The position numbers were made by a program, and so were the translations under genes. A stretch of DNA of 38,741 nt from Burkholderiaceae bacterium (lineage in GTDB: Bacteria > Pseudomonadota > Gammaproteobacteria > Burkholderiales > Burkholderiaceae_C). The notes under the pieces are model-generated. The model was not told where the DNA came from and did not search any database. It saw only the letters and a list, made by a program, of their open reading frames with translations. Each line of letters begins with the position of its first letter. The stretch's first letter is position 1. Below, in pieces: positions 29,627 through 38,506 of the stretch. Location of the stretch: positions 1-38,741 of the forward strand of contig JAEUOY010000092.1 of assembly GCA_016790515.1 (NCBI GenBank), given 5' to 3'.

Positions 29627-32349
29627 GGTCCTGGACTCGCGCCCTGGGCATGGGCCTGCTGGCGGGTCTTGCCGCACTGGCCAGCGTGAACGCGGCCGCC
29701 CCGGCGGCTGCCGCGGCACAGCCGCCGCTGAAGGCCCTGCACCCCGACTTCGCGCTGGTCGATGCCAGGGGCGTCAACGTGCTCGACAGCGGCCAGCCGG
29801 TGTCGACGATGAAGAGCTGCGGCCAGTGCCACGACACCGGCTTCATCGCCCGCCATGCCTTCCATGTCGACCTGGGCCTGGCGTCGTACAAGCCCTCGGC
29901 GACGACCTGGGATGCCAGCCCCGGCCCGTTCGGCCGCTGGGACCCGCTGCGCTACCGCTTCCTGACCCAGGCCGGCGACGAACGCATCGACCTGTCCACG
30001 CCCGACTGGCTGATGCGCCATGGCGACCGCGTGGTCGGCGGCGGCCCGGCCACCACCTCGCGCGCCGGCCGGCCGCTGGCCACGCTGACGCCGAGCGCCG
30101 GCGATCCCGAGACCTCTTGGCTGGCTGCCAGCGGCCAGCGCGAGGCCTGGAACTGGGCCGAGTCCGGCACGATGGAAGTGAACTGCTTCCTCTGCCATCT
30201 GGAGCGGCCCAACCTGGCCGCGCGCAGCGCGGCGATCCGCGCCGGCCGCTTTGCCGATGCCAACACCGCCACGCTGACCGGGCTGGGCCTGGTCGAGGCC
30301 GGCGCGAAGGGCTGGGCCTGGAACCGCGCCGCCTTCACCACGCAGGGCCTCGTCGACAGCCGGCGCCTGGGACTGCAGGACCCGACCAACGCCAACTGCG
30401 CCGCCTGCCATGGCGAGGTGCATCCGGCCAGCGCCGCGCCGCTGCGCATCGGCGCCTGCGACCTGGACCAGCCGCAGACCGCCACCACCGGCCAGGTGAT
30501 GGCCTCGCAGCGCCTCAACGCGTCGGGCGTCAACCTGGCGGGCAAGGCCCAGCTGCACCGGTCCTGGGACATCCACGCCGAGCGCCAGCTGCAGTGCACC
30601 GACTGCCACCATGCGCTGAACAACCCGGCCCATGTCAACGACGCCAAGGGCCGCAACCCGGCGCACCTGCGCTACGACCCGCGCACGCTCGACATCGGGA
30701 AGTACCTGCAGCGGCCCGACCACAACTTCGCGCGCGGCCCGAGCGCGCAGGTCGACCTGGCGCCCGAGACCCAGGGCACGATGCGCCGTTGCGAGAACTG
30801 CCACGACGCAGCGACCAGCCACGGCCCCTGGCTGCCCTATGTCGAGACGCACATGGCCACGCTGGCCTGCGAGAGCTGCCACATCCCGAAGATGCACGCG
30901 CCGGCGATCCAGTCCTACGACTGGACCGTGCTGCGCGCCGATGGCCAGCCGGCGCAGGGCTGCCGCGGCGTCGACGGCGTGCCCGGCGACGTGCGCTCGC
31001 TGGTGACCGGCTTCGAGCCGGTGCTGCTGAAGCGCAGCGACCCGCAGGGTGCTGCGCTGCTGGCCCCCTACAACCTGATCACCAGCTTCTACTGGGTCTA
31101 CGACGACGCCAGGGGCCACAGGCGCCCGGTGCGGCTGGCCGACCTGAAGGCCGCGTTCCTGGACGGCGGCCGCCACGCCGCCGCCATCGTCGCTGCCTTC
31201 GACCGCGACGGCGACGGCCAGCTCGGCGCCGCCGAGCTGCGCATCGACACGCCGCAGAAGGAGGCCGCGGTGAAGGCGCGGCTGGCCGCGCTGGGTCTGA
31301 ACAACTTGCGCATCGAAGGCCAGGTGCAAGCCTTCGGCATCCACCACAACGTCACCCGCGGCGAGCATGCGCTGAACGATTGCCGCGCCTGCCACGACGC
31401 CGGATCGCGGGTGACCCAGGGCCTGCAGCTGGCTGGCTTCGCCCCGGTGCTGCCGACGCTGGAGGCGCTCAGCAAGGTCGCGGCCAGCGGCGACTTGGTC
31501 CGGCAGGCCGACGGCGCGCTGTTCTACCAGCCGGCACCGGCGCGCGACGGGCTCTATGTCTTCGGCGCCAGCCGGCTGGGCTGGGTCGATGCGATCGGCG
31601 CGCTGGCCTTCGCGGCCACGCTGCTCGGCGTGATCGGCCACGGCGCGCTGCGCTGGCTGGCGTTCAGGAAGCGCCCGCACGACGCGTCGCCGACGCGGCG
31701 GGTGCACATGTACGACGCCTACCGGCGCTTCTGGCACTGGCTGCAGGCCACCAGCATCGTCGCGCTGCTGCTGACCGGTCTGGTCATCCACCGCCCGGAC
31801 ATCTTCGCCGCGATCTCGTTCCCGGCGATGGTCACGCTGCACAACGTGCTGGCGGCGATCCTGGTGGCCAACGCCGCGCTGTCGCTGTTCTACCACCTGG
31901 CCACCGAGCGCATGCAGGAGTACATCCCGCGGCCCTACGGCTTCTTCGACGACGCGATCCGGCAGACGCGGTACTACGTGTCGGGCATCTTCAAGGGCGA
32001 GCCGCACCCGTTCGAGAAGCGCCCCGACGACCGCATGAACCCGATCCAGAAGCTGACCTACTTCGGCATCCTGAACGTGCTGCTGCCGGCGCAGATCGTC
32101 ACTGGCGCGCTGATGTGGGGCGTGCAGCGCTGGCCCGAGCTGGCGGCCTCGCTCGGCGGGCTGCCGCTGCTGGCGCCGCTGCATTCGCTGCTGGCCTGGC
32201 TGTTCGCCTGCTTCATCGTCGGCCATGTCTACCTGACGACGACCGGCACGACGCCGCTGGAGGCGATCCGCGGCATGGTCACCGGCTACGAAGAGGTCGA
32301 GACCCATGGCGCGGCCGGCGCGCAGCGGGACGGCACGGCGGCGCATTGA
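29623..32349 (+). CDS. Heptaheme cytochrome c fused to EF-hand and b561-type membrane domain
   Basis: This 908-residue protein begins with a signal peptide (about 1-33). A periplasmic region with seven CXXCH sites follows: C66, C188, C259, C325, C390, C417 and C587. Between the sixth and seventh sites lies one calcium-binding EF-hand loop, FDRDGDGQLGAAEL (526-539), with Asp at 527, 529 and 531 and Glu at 538. From about 650 the chain enters the membrane: a single segment (652-672), then a four-helix cytochrome b561/b6-like domain (about 700-890) with His candidates H705, H740, H758 and two near the C-terminus (LHSLLAW, VGHVYL) for b hemes. The fusion could move electrons between quinol and periplasmic hemes. 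It is translationally coupled to the octaheme gene by an ATGA overlap. Confidence 0.88.
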   Translation: MRSWTRALGMGLLAGLAALASVNAAAPAAAAAQPPLKALHPDFALVDARGVNVLDSGQPVSTMKSCGQCHDTGFIARHAFHVDLGLASYKPSATTWDASPGPFGRWDPLRYRFLTQAGDERIDLSTPDWLMRHGDRVVGGGPATTSRAGRPLATLTPSAGDPETSWLAASGQREAWNWAESGTMEVNCFLCHLERPNLAARSAAIRAGRFADANTATLTGLGLVEAGAKGWAWNRAAFTTQGLVDSRRLGLQDPTNANCAACHGEVHPASAAPLRIGACDLDQPQTATTGQVMASQRLNASGVNLAGKAQLHRSWDIHAERQLQCTDCHHALNNPAHVNDAKGRNPAHLRYDPRTLDIGKYLQRPDHNFARGPSAQVDLAPETQGTMRRCENCHDAATSHGPWLPYVETHMATLACESCHIPKMHAPAIQSYDWTVLRADGQPAQGCRGVDGVPGDVRSLVTGFEPVLLKRSDPQGAALLAPYNLITSFYWVYDDARGHRRPVRLADLKAAFLDGGRHAAAIVAAFDRDGDGQLGAAELRIDTPQKEAAVKARLAALGLNNLRIEGQVQAFGIHHNVTRGEHALNDCRACHDAGSRVTQGLQLAGFAPVLPTLEALSKVAASGDLVRQADGALFYQPAPARDGLYVFGASRLGWVDAIGALAFAATLLGVIGHGALRWLAFRKRPHDASPTRRVHMYDAYRRFWHWLQATSIVALLLTGLVIHRPDIFAAISFPAMVTLHNVLAAILVANAALSLFYHLATERMQEYIPRPYGFFDDAIRQTRYYVSGIFKGEPHPFEKRPDDRMNPIQKLTYFGILNVLLPAQIVTGALMWGVQRWPELAASLGGLPLLAPLHSLLAWLFACFIVGHVYLTTTGTTPLEAIRGMVTGYEEVETHGAAGAQRDGTAAH

Positions 32350-32363
32350 CGAAGGAAACCGAC

Positions 32364-32909
32364 ATGGCTACCCAGTGGTTCAGATCGATCTTCAGCCGGC
32401 CGCCGAAGGCCTACGTTCATCCCTACCTGGCCGGGGCGGTGCTGGGGGTGGTGCTGTTCCTCGCCTTCCTGCTGACCGGCAACGGGCTCGGCTCCTCGGG
32501 GGCGACCAGCCGCATCGACGCCGCGCTGGTCGACCTCGTCGCGCCGGCACATGTCGACAGGAACCCCTACCTGCTGAAGATGGCCGGCGGCGACAAGAAC
32601 CCGCTGGACGACTGGATCGTGCCGGTGTTCTTCGGCGCGCTGCTCGGCGGCTTCAGCTCGGGCGCGCGCAACGGCCGCCTGGGGCTGACGACGACCAAGG
32701 GGCCGAGCATCTCGAACCGCACGCGCTGGCTGATGTCGTTCATCGGCGGCGTGATCTTCCTCTATGGCGCGCGCATGGCGCGCGGCTGCACCTCGGGCCA
32801 GGCGCTGTCCGGCGGCGCCACGCTGGCCGCCGGGTCGTGGGTGATCATGCTGGCGATCTTCGGCAGCGCCTACCTGCTGGCCTATTTCGTGCGCCGGCTG
32901 TGGAACTGA
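32364..32909 (+). CDS. YeeE/YedE-family membrane protein (thiosulfate-transport type)
   Basis: This 181-residue integral membrane protein belongs to the YeeE/YedE (DUF395, TsuA-like) family; TsuA-type members import thiosulfate, and others handle sulfur compounds. Hydrophobic segments lie at about 21-40, 85-98, 124-137 and 155-177. The family motif with the pore cysteine is present as ARGCTSGQALSGG (139-151) with C142. The protein is half the size of full-length TsuA, so it likely pairs with the second YeeE-type protein encoded next, making two half-units. It begins 14 bases after the heptaheme gene; a GAAGGAAA site precedes the ATG. Confidence 0.88.
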   Translation: MATQWFRSIFSRPPKAYVHPYLAGAVLGVVLFLAFLLTGNGLGSSGATSRIDAALVDLVAPAHVDRNPYLLKMAGGDKNPLDDWIVPVFFGALLGGFSSGARNGRLGLTTTKGPSISNRTRWLMSFIGGVIFLYGARMARGCTSGQALSGGATLAAGSWVIMLAIFGSAYLLAYFVRRLWN

Positions 32910-32957
32910 CGTGAAACAGCCGACGGCGAACCCGCCGGACCACCCGAGGAGCGGCGC

Positions 32958-34259
32958 ATGACCTTCCCGCTGGACGCCTTCACGGCCGTGAGCGCCGCGA
33001 ACCCCTGGACCTACCTGCTGTTCGGCTGCATCGGCTTCGCCTTCGGCTACACGCTGGAGATGGCCGGCTTCGGCGACTCGCGCAAGCTCGCGGCGCAGTT
33101 CTACTTCAAGGAACTGACCGTGCTGAAGGTCATGTTCACCGCGATCGCGGTGGCACTGACGCTGCTGTTCGGCACGGTCGGCCTCGGGCTGATCGACTTC
33201 AGCCATGTCTGGGTCAACCCGACCTACCTGGGCTCGGGCCTCGTCGGCGGCCTGATCATGGGCGTCGGCTTCATCGTCGGCGGCTTCTGCCCGACCACCT
33301 CGCTGGCCTCGGCATCCACCGGCAAGATCGACGGCATGCTGTTCATGCTGGGCGGCTTCGTCGGCGCCTTCCTGTTCGGCGAGACCGAAAGCCATTTCGA
33401 CCACTGGTACAACAGCGCCGGCTACTACGGCCGGCTGACGCTGGACGAGGTCTTCGGCGTCTCGGCGCCGGTGCTGGTGCTGGTGATCGTGCTGGTCGCG
33501 CTGTTCATGTTCTGGGGCGCCGAGCAGCTCGAGCGCATCATCGGCGGCAAGGACTTCAGCCGCGAGCCGGCCGCGCGCAAGGCCGGCGCCGTCGTCCTGG
33601 TCGCCGCGGCGCTGGCGGTGCTGGCGATCGGCAGCCCGACGCTGGAGGACCGCTACCAGCGGCTGAGCTTCAAGCGCAGCGAAGTCGTCACGCAGGCCGA
33701 TGGCCGGCCGCAGACGGTGAACCGTGTCTACACCGCCGACGAGATGCTGGCCAGGCGGCTGGTCTTCATCTCGCCGGCCGAGGCCTACAAGGCGCGCTAC
33801 CAGCAGGCGATCAAGCCGGTCTACCTGGACGTCCGCAGCGAGTCCGACCACAACCTCTACCACCTGGCCGGCTCGGTCAACGTGCCGCTGGCGCGGCTCG
33901 ACCGGATCGTCCCCGAGCTGCTGAGCGAGCCGCCGGCCAACACCGTGTTCATCACCATCGGCAACGACGAGGCGGCCGCGGTTCGGGCCTGGAAGCTGCT
34001 GGCGGCCTCCCGGGTGCAGAACGTCTACATCCTGGAAGGCGGCGTCAACCGCTGGATCGCCACCTTCGGCGCCGACGATGCCGCGCTGCAGCCGCTGGCC
34101 AACGCCGGCGACGACCAGCTGCGCTATGCCTTCAGCGCGGCGCTGGGCGATCGCTACAAGTCCTGCTCGCCCGATCCGCGGCACCACGAGAACCTCGAGT
34201 TCCAGCCCCGCATCGTGCTGCAGCTCAAGCGCGACAAGTCGGGCGGCGGCTGCGGCTGA
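32958..34259 (+). CDS. YeeE/YedE-rhodanese fusion with Cys-less rhodanese loop and GGGCG tail
   Basis: This 433-residue protein has an N-terminal YeeE/YedE half (about 1-225) with hydrophobic segments near 15-35, 55-79, 91-111, 124-141, 168-186 and 208-225. Its pore motif is GGFCPTTSLASAS (108-120), with C111. A rhodanese-like domain follows (about 270-385: YLDVRSESDHNLYHLAGSVNVP and the ILEGGVNRWIATF end). The catalytic loop, normally C-x-x-G-x-R/S, reads TIGNDE (333-338), so the sulfur-accepting cysteine is absent. Cysteines reappear at C403 and at C432 in the extreme C-terminus KSGGGCG, which resembles the SoxY carrier arm GGCGG. It follows the other YeeE gene by 48 bases and closes the operon. 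Confidence 0.88.
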   Translation: MTFPLDAFTAVSAANPWTYLLFGCIGFAFGYTLEMAGFGDSRKLAAQFYFKELTVLKVMFTAIAVALTLLFGTVGLGLIDFSHVWVNPTYLGSGLVGGLIMGVGFIVGGFCPTTSLASASTGKIDGMLFMLGGFVGAFLFGETESHFDHWYNSAGYYGRLTLDEVFGVSAPVLVLVIVLVALFMFWGAEQLERIIGGKDFSREPAARKAGAVVLVAAALAVLAIGSPTLEDRYQRLSFKRSEVVTQADGRPQTVNRVYTADEMLARRLVFISPAEAYKARYQQAIKPVYLDVRSESDHNLYHLAGSVNVPLARLDRIVPELLSEPPANTVFITIGNDEAAAVRAWKLLAASRVQNVYILEGGVNRWIATFGADDAALQPLANAGDDQLRYAFSAALGDRYKSCSPDPRHHENLEFQPRIVLQLKRDKSGGGCG

Positions 34260-34329
34260 TCGCGCCGGGCCCGGCGCCGGCCGCCCGGCAGCCTGAGCGG
34301 GCATCGCGGCCGGTCGCTATGCTGCGGCC

Positions 34330-35463
34330 ATGGCCGAGCCTTTCAAGCACCTGCTGAATGCCGAGGGCGTCGCCCAGGCCGCTGCCCACCTGGCGCGCGC
34401 CTCGCCCGGCTTCGATGCCGACGGCTTCGTCGCGCAGGCCTGCAAGGGGCTGGACGCGCTCGAGCTGAAGGCGCGGGTGCTGCAGGTCGCCGATGCGCTG
34501 GAGGCGACGCTGCCGGCCGATTTCGACGCCGCAGCCGGCCTGATCGAAGCGGCGCTGGCGCCGGCCCGCGGCGCCGGTGCCACGACCGGAACGGGCAGCC
34601 GCGACGACGGCCTGGCCGGCTGGTTCCTGTGGCCGGTGGGCGAGTACGTCGCGCGGCGCGGCCAGCAGCGACCGGCGCGGGCGCTGGCCGTGCTGCACGC
34701 GCTGACGCAGCGCTTCTCGGCCGAGTTCGCGATCCGGCCGTTCATCGTGCACCACCCGGCGCTCAGCTTCGCGACGCTGCAGCGCTGGACCGCCGACCCC
34801 AGCGCGCAGGTGCGCCGGCTGGTCAGCGAAGGCAGCCGCCCCCGCCTGCCCTGGGGCCTGCGCCTGCAATCGCTGGTGGCCGACCCGTCGCCGACGCTGC
34901 CGCTGCTGCGCGCGCTGCAGGACGATCCCAGCGAGGACGTGCGGCGCAGCGTCGCCAACCACCTCAACGACATCGCCAAGGACCACCCGGCGCTGGTCGC
35001 GCAGTGGCTGGCGACCTACCTGCCCGGTGCACCTGCGCCGCGCATCGCGCTGCTGCGCCACGCCAGCCGCTCGCTGATCAAGGCCGGCGACCCGGCCGTG
35101 CTGGCGGCCTGGGGGCTGGGCGCAGCGTTCCGCGGCCGGGCCGGCCTGACGGTCTCACCCGAGCAGGTGCGCATCGGCGACGAACTGCAGCTCGGCGTGC
35201 AGCTGCAAAGTCGCGCCCGCAGCGCGCAGCGGCTGGCCATCGACTACGCGGTGCACCATGTCAAGGCCGCCGGCCACACCACGCCGAAGGTGTTCAAGGG
35301 CTGGGTGATCGAACTGGCGCCCGGCGAGACGCGGCAACTCTCGAGGCGCCATTCGATGAAGGCCGTGACCACCCGCCGCTACCACCCCGGGCGCCACGCG
35401 CTGGACCTGCGCATCAACGGCCAGGTGGTCGCCGAGGCCGGCTTCACGCTGGCCGTCGACTGA
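34330..35463 (+). CDS. AlkC-type DNA alkylation repair protein
   Basis: This 377-residue protein is predicted to remove alkylated bases such as 3-methyladenine from DNA. Its helical HEAT-like repeat core (about 1-250) shows family segments: MAEPFKHLL at the start, LELKARVLQVADAL, a RFSAEFAIRPFI block, SEGSRPRLPWGLRL and DPSEDVRRSVANHLNDIAKDHP (about 200-221). The C-terminal ~110 residues (about 262-377) are beta-rich and look like the immunoglobulin-like domain of one AlkC subgroup. The assignment rests on remembered family patterns. It is convergent with the ABC binding-protein gene, with only three bases between the stops, so no terminator fits between them. Confidence 0.85.
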   Translation: MAEPFKHLLNAEGVAQAAAHLARASPGFDADGFVAQACKGLDALELKARVLQVADALEATLPADFDAAAGLIEAALAPARGAGATTGTGSRDDGLAGWFLWPVGEYVARRGQQRPARALAVLHALTQRFSAEFAIRPFIVHHPALSFATLQRWTADPSAQVRRLVSEGSRPRLPWGLRLQSLVADPSPTLPLLRALQDDPSEDVRRSVANHLNDIAKDHPALVAQWLATYLPGAPAPRIALLRHASRSLIKAGDPAVLAAWGLGAAFRGRAGLTVSPEQVRIGDELQLGVQLQSRARSAQRLAIDYAVHHVKAAGHTTPKVFKGWVIELAPGETRQLSRRHSMKAVTTRRYHPGRHALDLRINGQVVAEAGFTLAVD

Positions 35464-35466
35464 GCT

Positions 35467-36672
35467 TCAGCGGTCGATGATCGGCCCGAAGGGCTCGAAG
35501 CGGCTGCCGGCGAACTTCGTCAGCTGCAGCTGCGAGACCGGGTAGAAGTCGTCCGGCGAGGTCTTCAGCGTGATGCCGGGCGCCAGCATCGGCAGCGCGA
35601 CGTTGAGGTTGGCCGCGACCTTCATGATGTTCTCGCGCGTGAGGTTGTCGCCGGCCTTCCTCAGCACCTCGACCATCGCCTGCGCGATCGTGTAGCCGTT
35701 GGCGTTCAGGCTGTCGGCGACGTCACCGCCGGGGTAGTGCTTCTTCATCGTCGCGGCGTAGTCCTGGTACTCCTTGCTCGGATGGGTCGCCGGATCGGAC
35801 GGGTCGCGCAGGTACATCGACGAGACGATGCCCTGGCCGTTCTCGAAGCCGGCCGGCTTCAGCACCGAGGTCACCGAGGTCGACACGCTGACCAGGTACT
35901 GGACCGGCTTCCAGCCCGACTCGGCCGCCCGGCGGATCGCCTGGGCAGCGAACTTCGGCGTCGTGATGTTGATGAAGGTGTCGGCGCCGCTGCCCTTGAG
36001 CGACAGCACCTGGCTGTCGACCGTCGTGTCGGTGACCTCGAAGCTCTGCTGCGAGACGATCATCGCCTTGGCCTTGTCGCCGAAGCCCTCGAGCACGCCC
36101 TTCAGGTAATCCTTGCCGAAGTCGTCGTTCTGGTAGAGCACGCCGACCCTGGCGTTCGGCCGGGTCGCGAGGATGTGCTTCGCGAAGGCCCGGCCCTCGA
36201 CGTAGTACGAGGGGATGAAGCCCATCGTCCACGGGAAGTTCTTCGGGTCGCCCCACTTGTTGGCGCCGGTGTTCAGGAACAGGTGCGGCACCTTCTTGGC
36301 GTTCATGTACTTGTGGATCGCGGTGTTCTGCGCGGTGCCCAGCGGCGCCAGCATCAGCAGCACCTCGTCCTCCTCGACCAGCTTGCGCACCTGCTCGACC
36401 GTCTTGGCCGGGTTGTAGCCGTCGTCGAGCGAGATGAACCGGATCTTGCGGCCGTTGACGCCGCCCTCGGCGTTGACCTTGTCGAAGTACGCCGCCATCG
36501 CCTTGCCGACGGTGCCGTAGGCCGAGGCTGGGCCCGAGTAGGGCACGGTGTTGCCGATGACGATCTCCTTGTCGCTGGCGCCCGGGTCGTATTTCTTCTG
36601 GGCCAGCGCGGCCAGCGGCAGGGACAGGGCCAGCGCGCCAATCAGGGCGACGCGGCGATTCAGACTGATCAT
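35467..36672 (-). CDS. Branched-chain amino acid-type ABC transporter substrate-binding protein
   Basis: This 401-residue periplasmic protein has a signal peptide (about 1-24: MISLNRRVALIGALAL... ending LAALAQ). The mature region follows the LivJ/LivK (periplasmic binding protein type I) pattern: EIVIGNTVPYSGPASAYG, a FISLDDGYNPAKTVEQVRKL segment, and GVLYQNDDFGKDYLKG. These proteins bind amino acids, short amides, urea or aromatic acids; the ligand is not readable here. No permease or ATPase gene is adjacent, so it is an orphan binding protein. An AGGAG site precedes the ATG at 36672. It is divergent from an acyl-CoA synthetase, which may hint at an organic-acid ligand (weak inference). Confidence 0.92.
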   Translation of the reverse strand: MISLNRRVALIGALALSLPLAALAQKKYDPGASDKEIVIGNTVPYSGPASAYGTVGKAMAAYFDKVNAEGGVNGRKIRFISLDDGYNPAKTVEQVRKLVEEDEVLLMLAPLGTAQNTAIHKYMNAKKVPHLFLNTGANKWGDPKNFPWTMGFIPSYYVEGRAFAKHILATRPNARVGVLYQNDDFGKDYLKGVLEGFGDKAKAMIVSQQSFEVTDTTVDSQVLSLKGSGADTFINITTPKFAAQAIRRAAESGWKPVQYLVSVSTSVTSVLKPAGFENGQGIVSSMYLRDPSDPATHPSKEYQDYAATMKKHYPGGDVADSLNANGYTIAQAMVEVLRKAGDNLTRENIMKVAANLNVALPMLAPGITLKTSPDDFYPVSQLQLTKFAGSRFEPFGPIIDR

Positions 36673-36952
36673 GGAACGGAGACTCCTGGCCGATGGTGGC
36701 CTTGCAGGTTGGATCGAAGGGCCCGCCGGCGCGGGCAGCGCCGTCAGACGCGGGCGGGATGCTAGGGAAAGTCCGGGGGTGGCAACATCGTCCGAAGCGA
36801 CGATTGAGGCCGGCCGCAGCGGCTGCCTACGATGCCGATCGAGTCCACCGCAGAACGAACCGCGATGTCCGCCGCACCCAACCGCCCACCGCCGCGCAGC
36901 CGGAACCGGCGCGCCGCGCTGCCCGGCGGCGGTCACGTCCGATGAACGTCCC

Positions 36953-38506
36953 ATGAACCTGACCCAGCCGCTGCACAAGGCGCTGGTCGAACGGCCGCGG
37001 GCCGAGGCGCTGCTGTGCGCCGGCCGCCGCAGCGACTGGGCCGGCTTCGTCGACCGCGTCGCCCGGCTGGCCGCGGTGTTGCGCGACCTCGGTGTGCAGC
37101 CGGGCGACCGGGTCGGCATGCTGGGGCTGAACAGCGACCATTACGTGGCCTTCCTCTACGCCACCTGGTGGGCCGGTGCGGTGATCAACCCGGTCAACAT
37201 CCGCTGGAGCGCGAAGGAGATCGCCTACTCGCTGGACGACTGCGACACCAGGCTGCTGCTGGTCGACGAGCATTTCCATGGCGCCACCGCCGGGCTGCAG
37301 TCGCTGAGCAAGAGCCTGGCCACGCTGGTGCACTGGGGCCAGGGCCCGGCGCCCGAAGGTGCCCTCGACGGTCCGGCGCTGGTCGCCGCCGCAGCGCCGA
37401 CCGACGACCTGGGCCGCGGCGGCAGTGACCTGGCCGCGGTGATGTACACCGGCGGCACGACCGGCCGGCCCAAGGGCGTGATGCTGAGCCATGCCAACCT
37501 CTACTGCAACGTGCTGAGCGCGAACCTGGCGGCACAGCGGCCGGCCGAGTCGGTGGGCATCAACTGCGCGCCGATGTTCCATGTCGGCGGCATGGCGCTG
37601 GCGCTGCAGCTGATCCAGCGGCTGTGCCGCCAGGTCATCCTGCCGGGCTTCGACGAGCTGCCGGTGCTCGAGGCGATCGCCGCCGAACGCGGCACCGAGA
37701 CGTTCCTGGTGCCGACGATGCTGAAGCGGCTGATCGAGCATCCGCGCTTCGCCGAGTTCGACTGCAGCTCGATGCAGCTGGTGCTGTACGGTGCCGCGCC
37801 GATCGCCGAGGCACTGCTCGCCGCGGCGCAGGCGGCCCTGCCGGCGGCCGGCTTCTGCCAGCTCTACGGCATGACCGAGCTGTCGCCGGTGGTCACCGCG
37901 CTGCCGGCCTGGTGCCATGCGCCGGGCCAGCCTGCGGCGCGGCTGCGCTCGGTGGGCCGGCCGGTGCCGATCGCCGAGGTGCGCATCGTCGATGCCGACG
38001 ACCGGCCGCTGCCGCCCGGCCAGGTCGGCGAGATCGTCGTGCGCGGCCCGCTGGTGATGCAGGGCTACTGGGGCCAGCGCGAGCAGACGGCGCAGGCGCT
38101 GCGCGGCGGCTGGATGCACACCGGCGACGGCGGCAGGATGGACGCCGACGGCTTCTTCTACGTCGTCGACCGGCTCAAGGACATGATCGTCTCGGGCGGC
38201 GAGAACGTCTATTCGGCCGAGGTCGAGAACGCGATCGCGCAGCTGCCGCAGGTCAGCCTGGCCGCGGTGATCGGCGTGCCCGACGAGCGATGGGGCGAGC
38301 GGGTGCATGCGGTCGTCGTGCTGCGGCCTGGCCAGGCGCTGGGCGCCGACGCGCTGATCGCCCATTGCCGCACCCAGATCGCCGGCTACAAGTGCCCGCG
38401 CAGCGTCGAGTTCCGCGATGCGCTGCCGATCACCGCGGCCGGCAAGATCCAGAAGGTCGAGCTGCGCGCGCCGTTCTGGGCCGGCCTCAGCCGACGGGTG
38501 AACTGA
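36953..38506 (+). CDS. AMP-forming acyl-CoA synthetase
   Basis: This 517-residue enzyme of the ANL superfamily activates a carboxylic acid with ATP to an acyl-AMP and then to its CoA thioester. The phosphate-binding loop is YTGGTTGRPKG at 165-175. Further core motifs are YGMTELSP (about 304-311), the GWMHTGDGG segment with the ribose-binding Asp, and DRLKDMIVSGGENVY at the hinge. The catalytic Lys is probably K498 in AAGKIQK. The substrate class (medium, long, aromatic or dicarboxylic) cannot be fixed. The ATG at 36953 is the only one giving a normal N-terminus; upstream frame sequence is low complexity. The next gene starts directly after its stop codon. Confidence 0.93.
   Translation: MNLTQPLHKALVERPRAEALLCAGRRSDWAGFVDRVARLAAVLRDLGVQPGDRVGMLGLNSDHYVAFLYATWWAGAVINPVNIRWSAKEIAYSLDDCDTRLLLVDEHFHGATAGLQSLSKSLATLVHWGQGPAPEGALDGPALVAAAAPTDDLGRGGSDLAAVMYTGGTTGRPKGVMLSHANLYCNVLSANLAAQRPAESVGINCAPMFHVGGMALALQLIQRLCRQVILPGFDELPVLEAIAAERGTETFLVPTMLKRLIEHPRFAEFDCSSMQLVLYGAAPIAEALLAAAQAALPAAGFCQLYGMTELSPVVTALPAWCHAPGQPAARLRSVGRPVPIAEVRIVDADDRPLPPGQVGEIVVRGPLVMQGYWGQREQTAQALRGGWMHTGDGGRMDADGFFYVVDRLKDMIVSGGENVYSAEVENAIAQLPQVSLAAVIGVPDERWGERVHAVVVLRPGQALGADALIAHCRTQIAGYKCPRSVEFRDALPITAAGKIQKVELRAPFWAGLSRRVN

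Noticed and set aside
29581-32346. A 921-codon minus-strand frame opposite the heptaheme cytochrome
   Set aside because: Low-complexity Gln/Arg/Val sequence with no motif; the plus strand has seven heme sites and a membrane domain.
36942-36956. Mini-frame ATG-AAC-GTC-CCA-TGA overlapping the acyl-CoA synthetase start
   Set aside because: Four codons with an ATGA overlap could be a leader peptide, but there is no ribosome site or conservation evidence.
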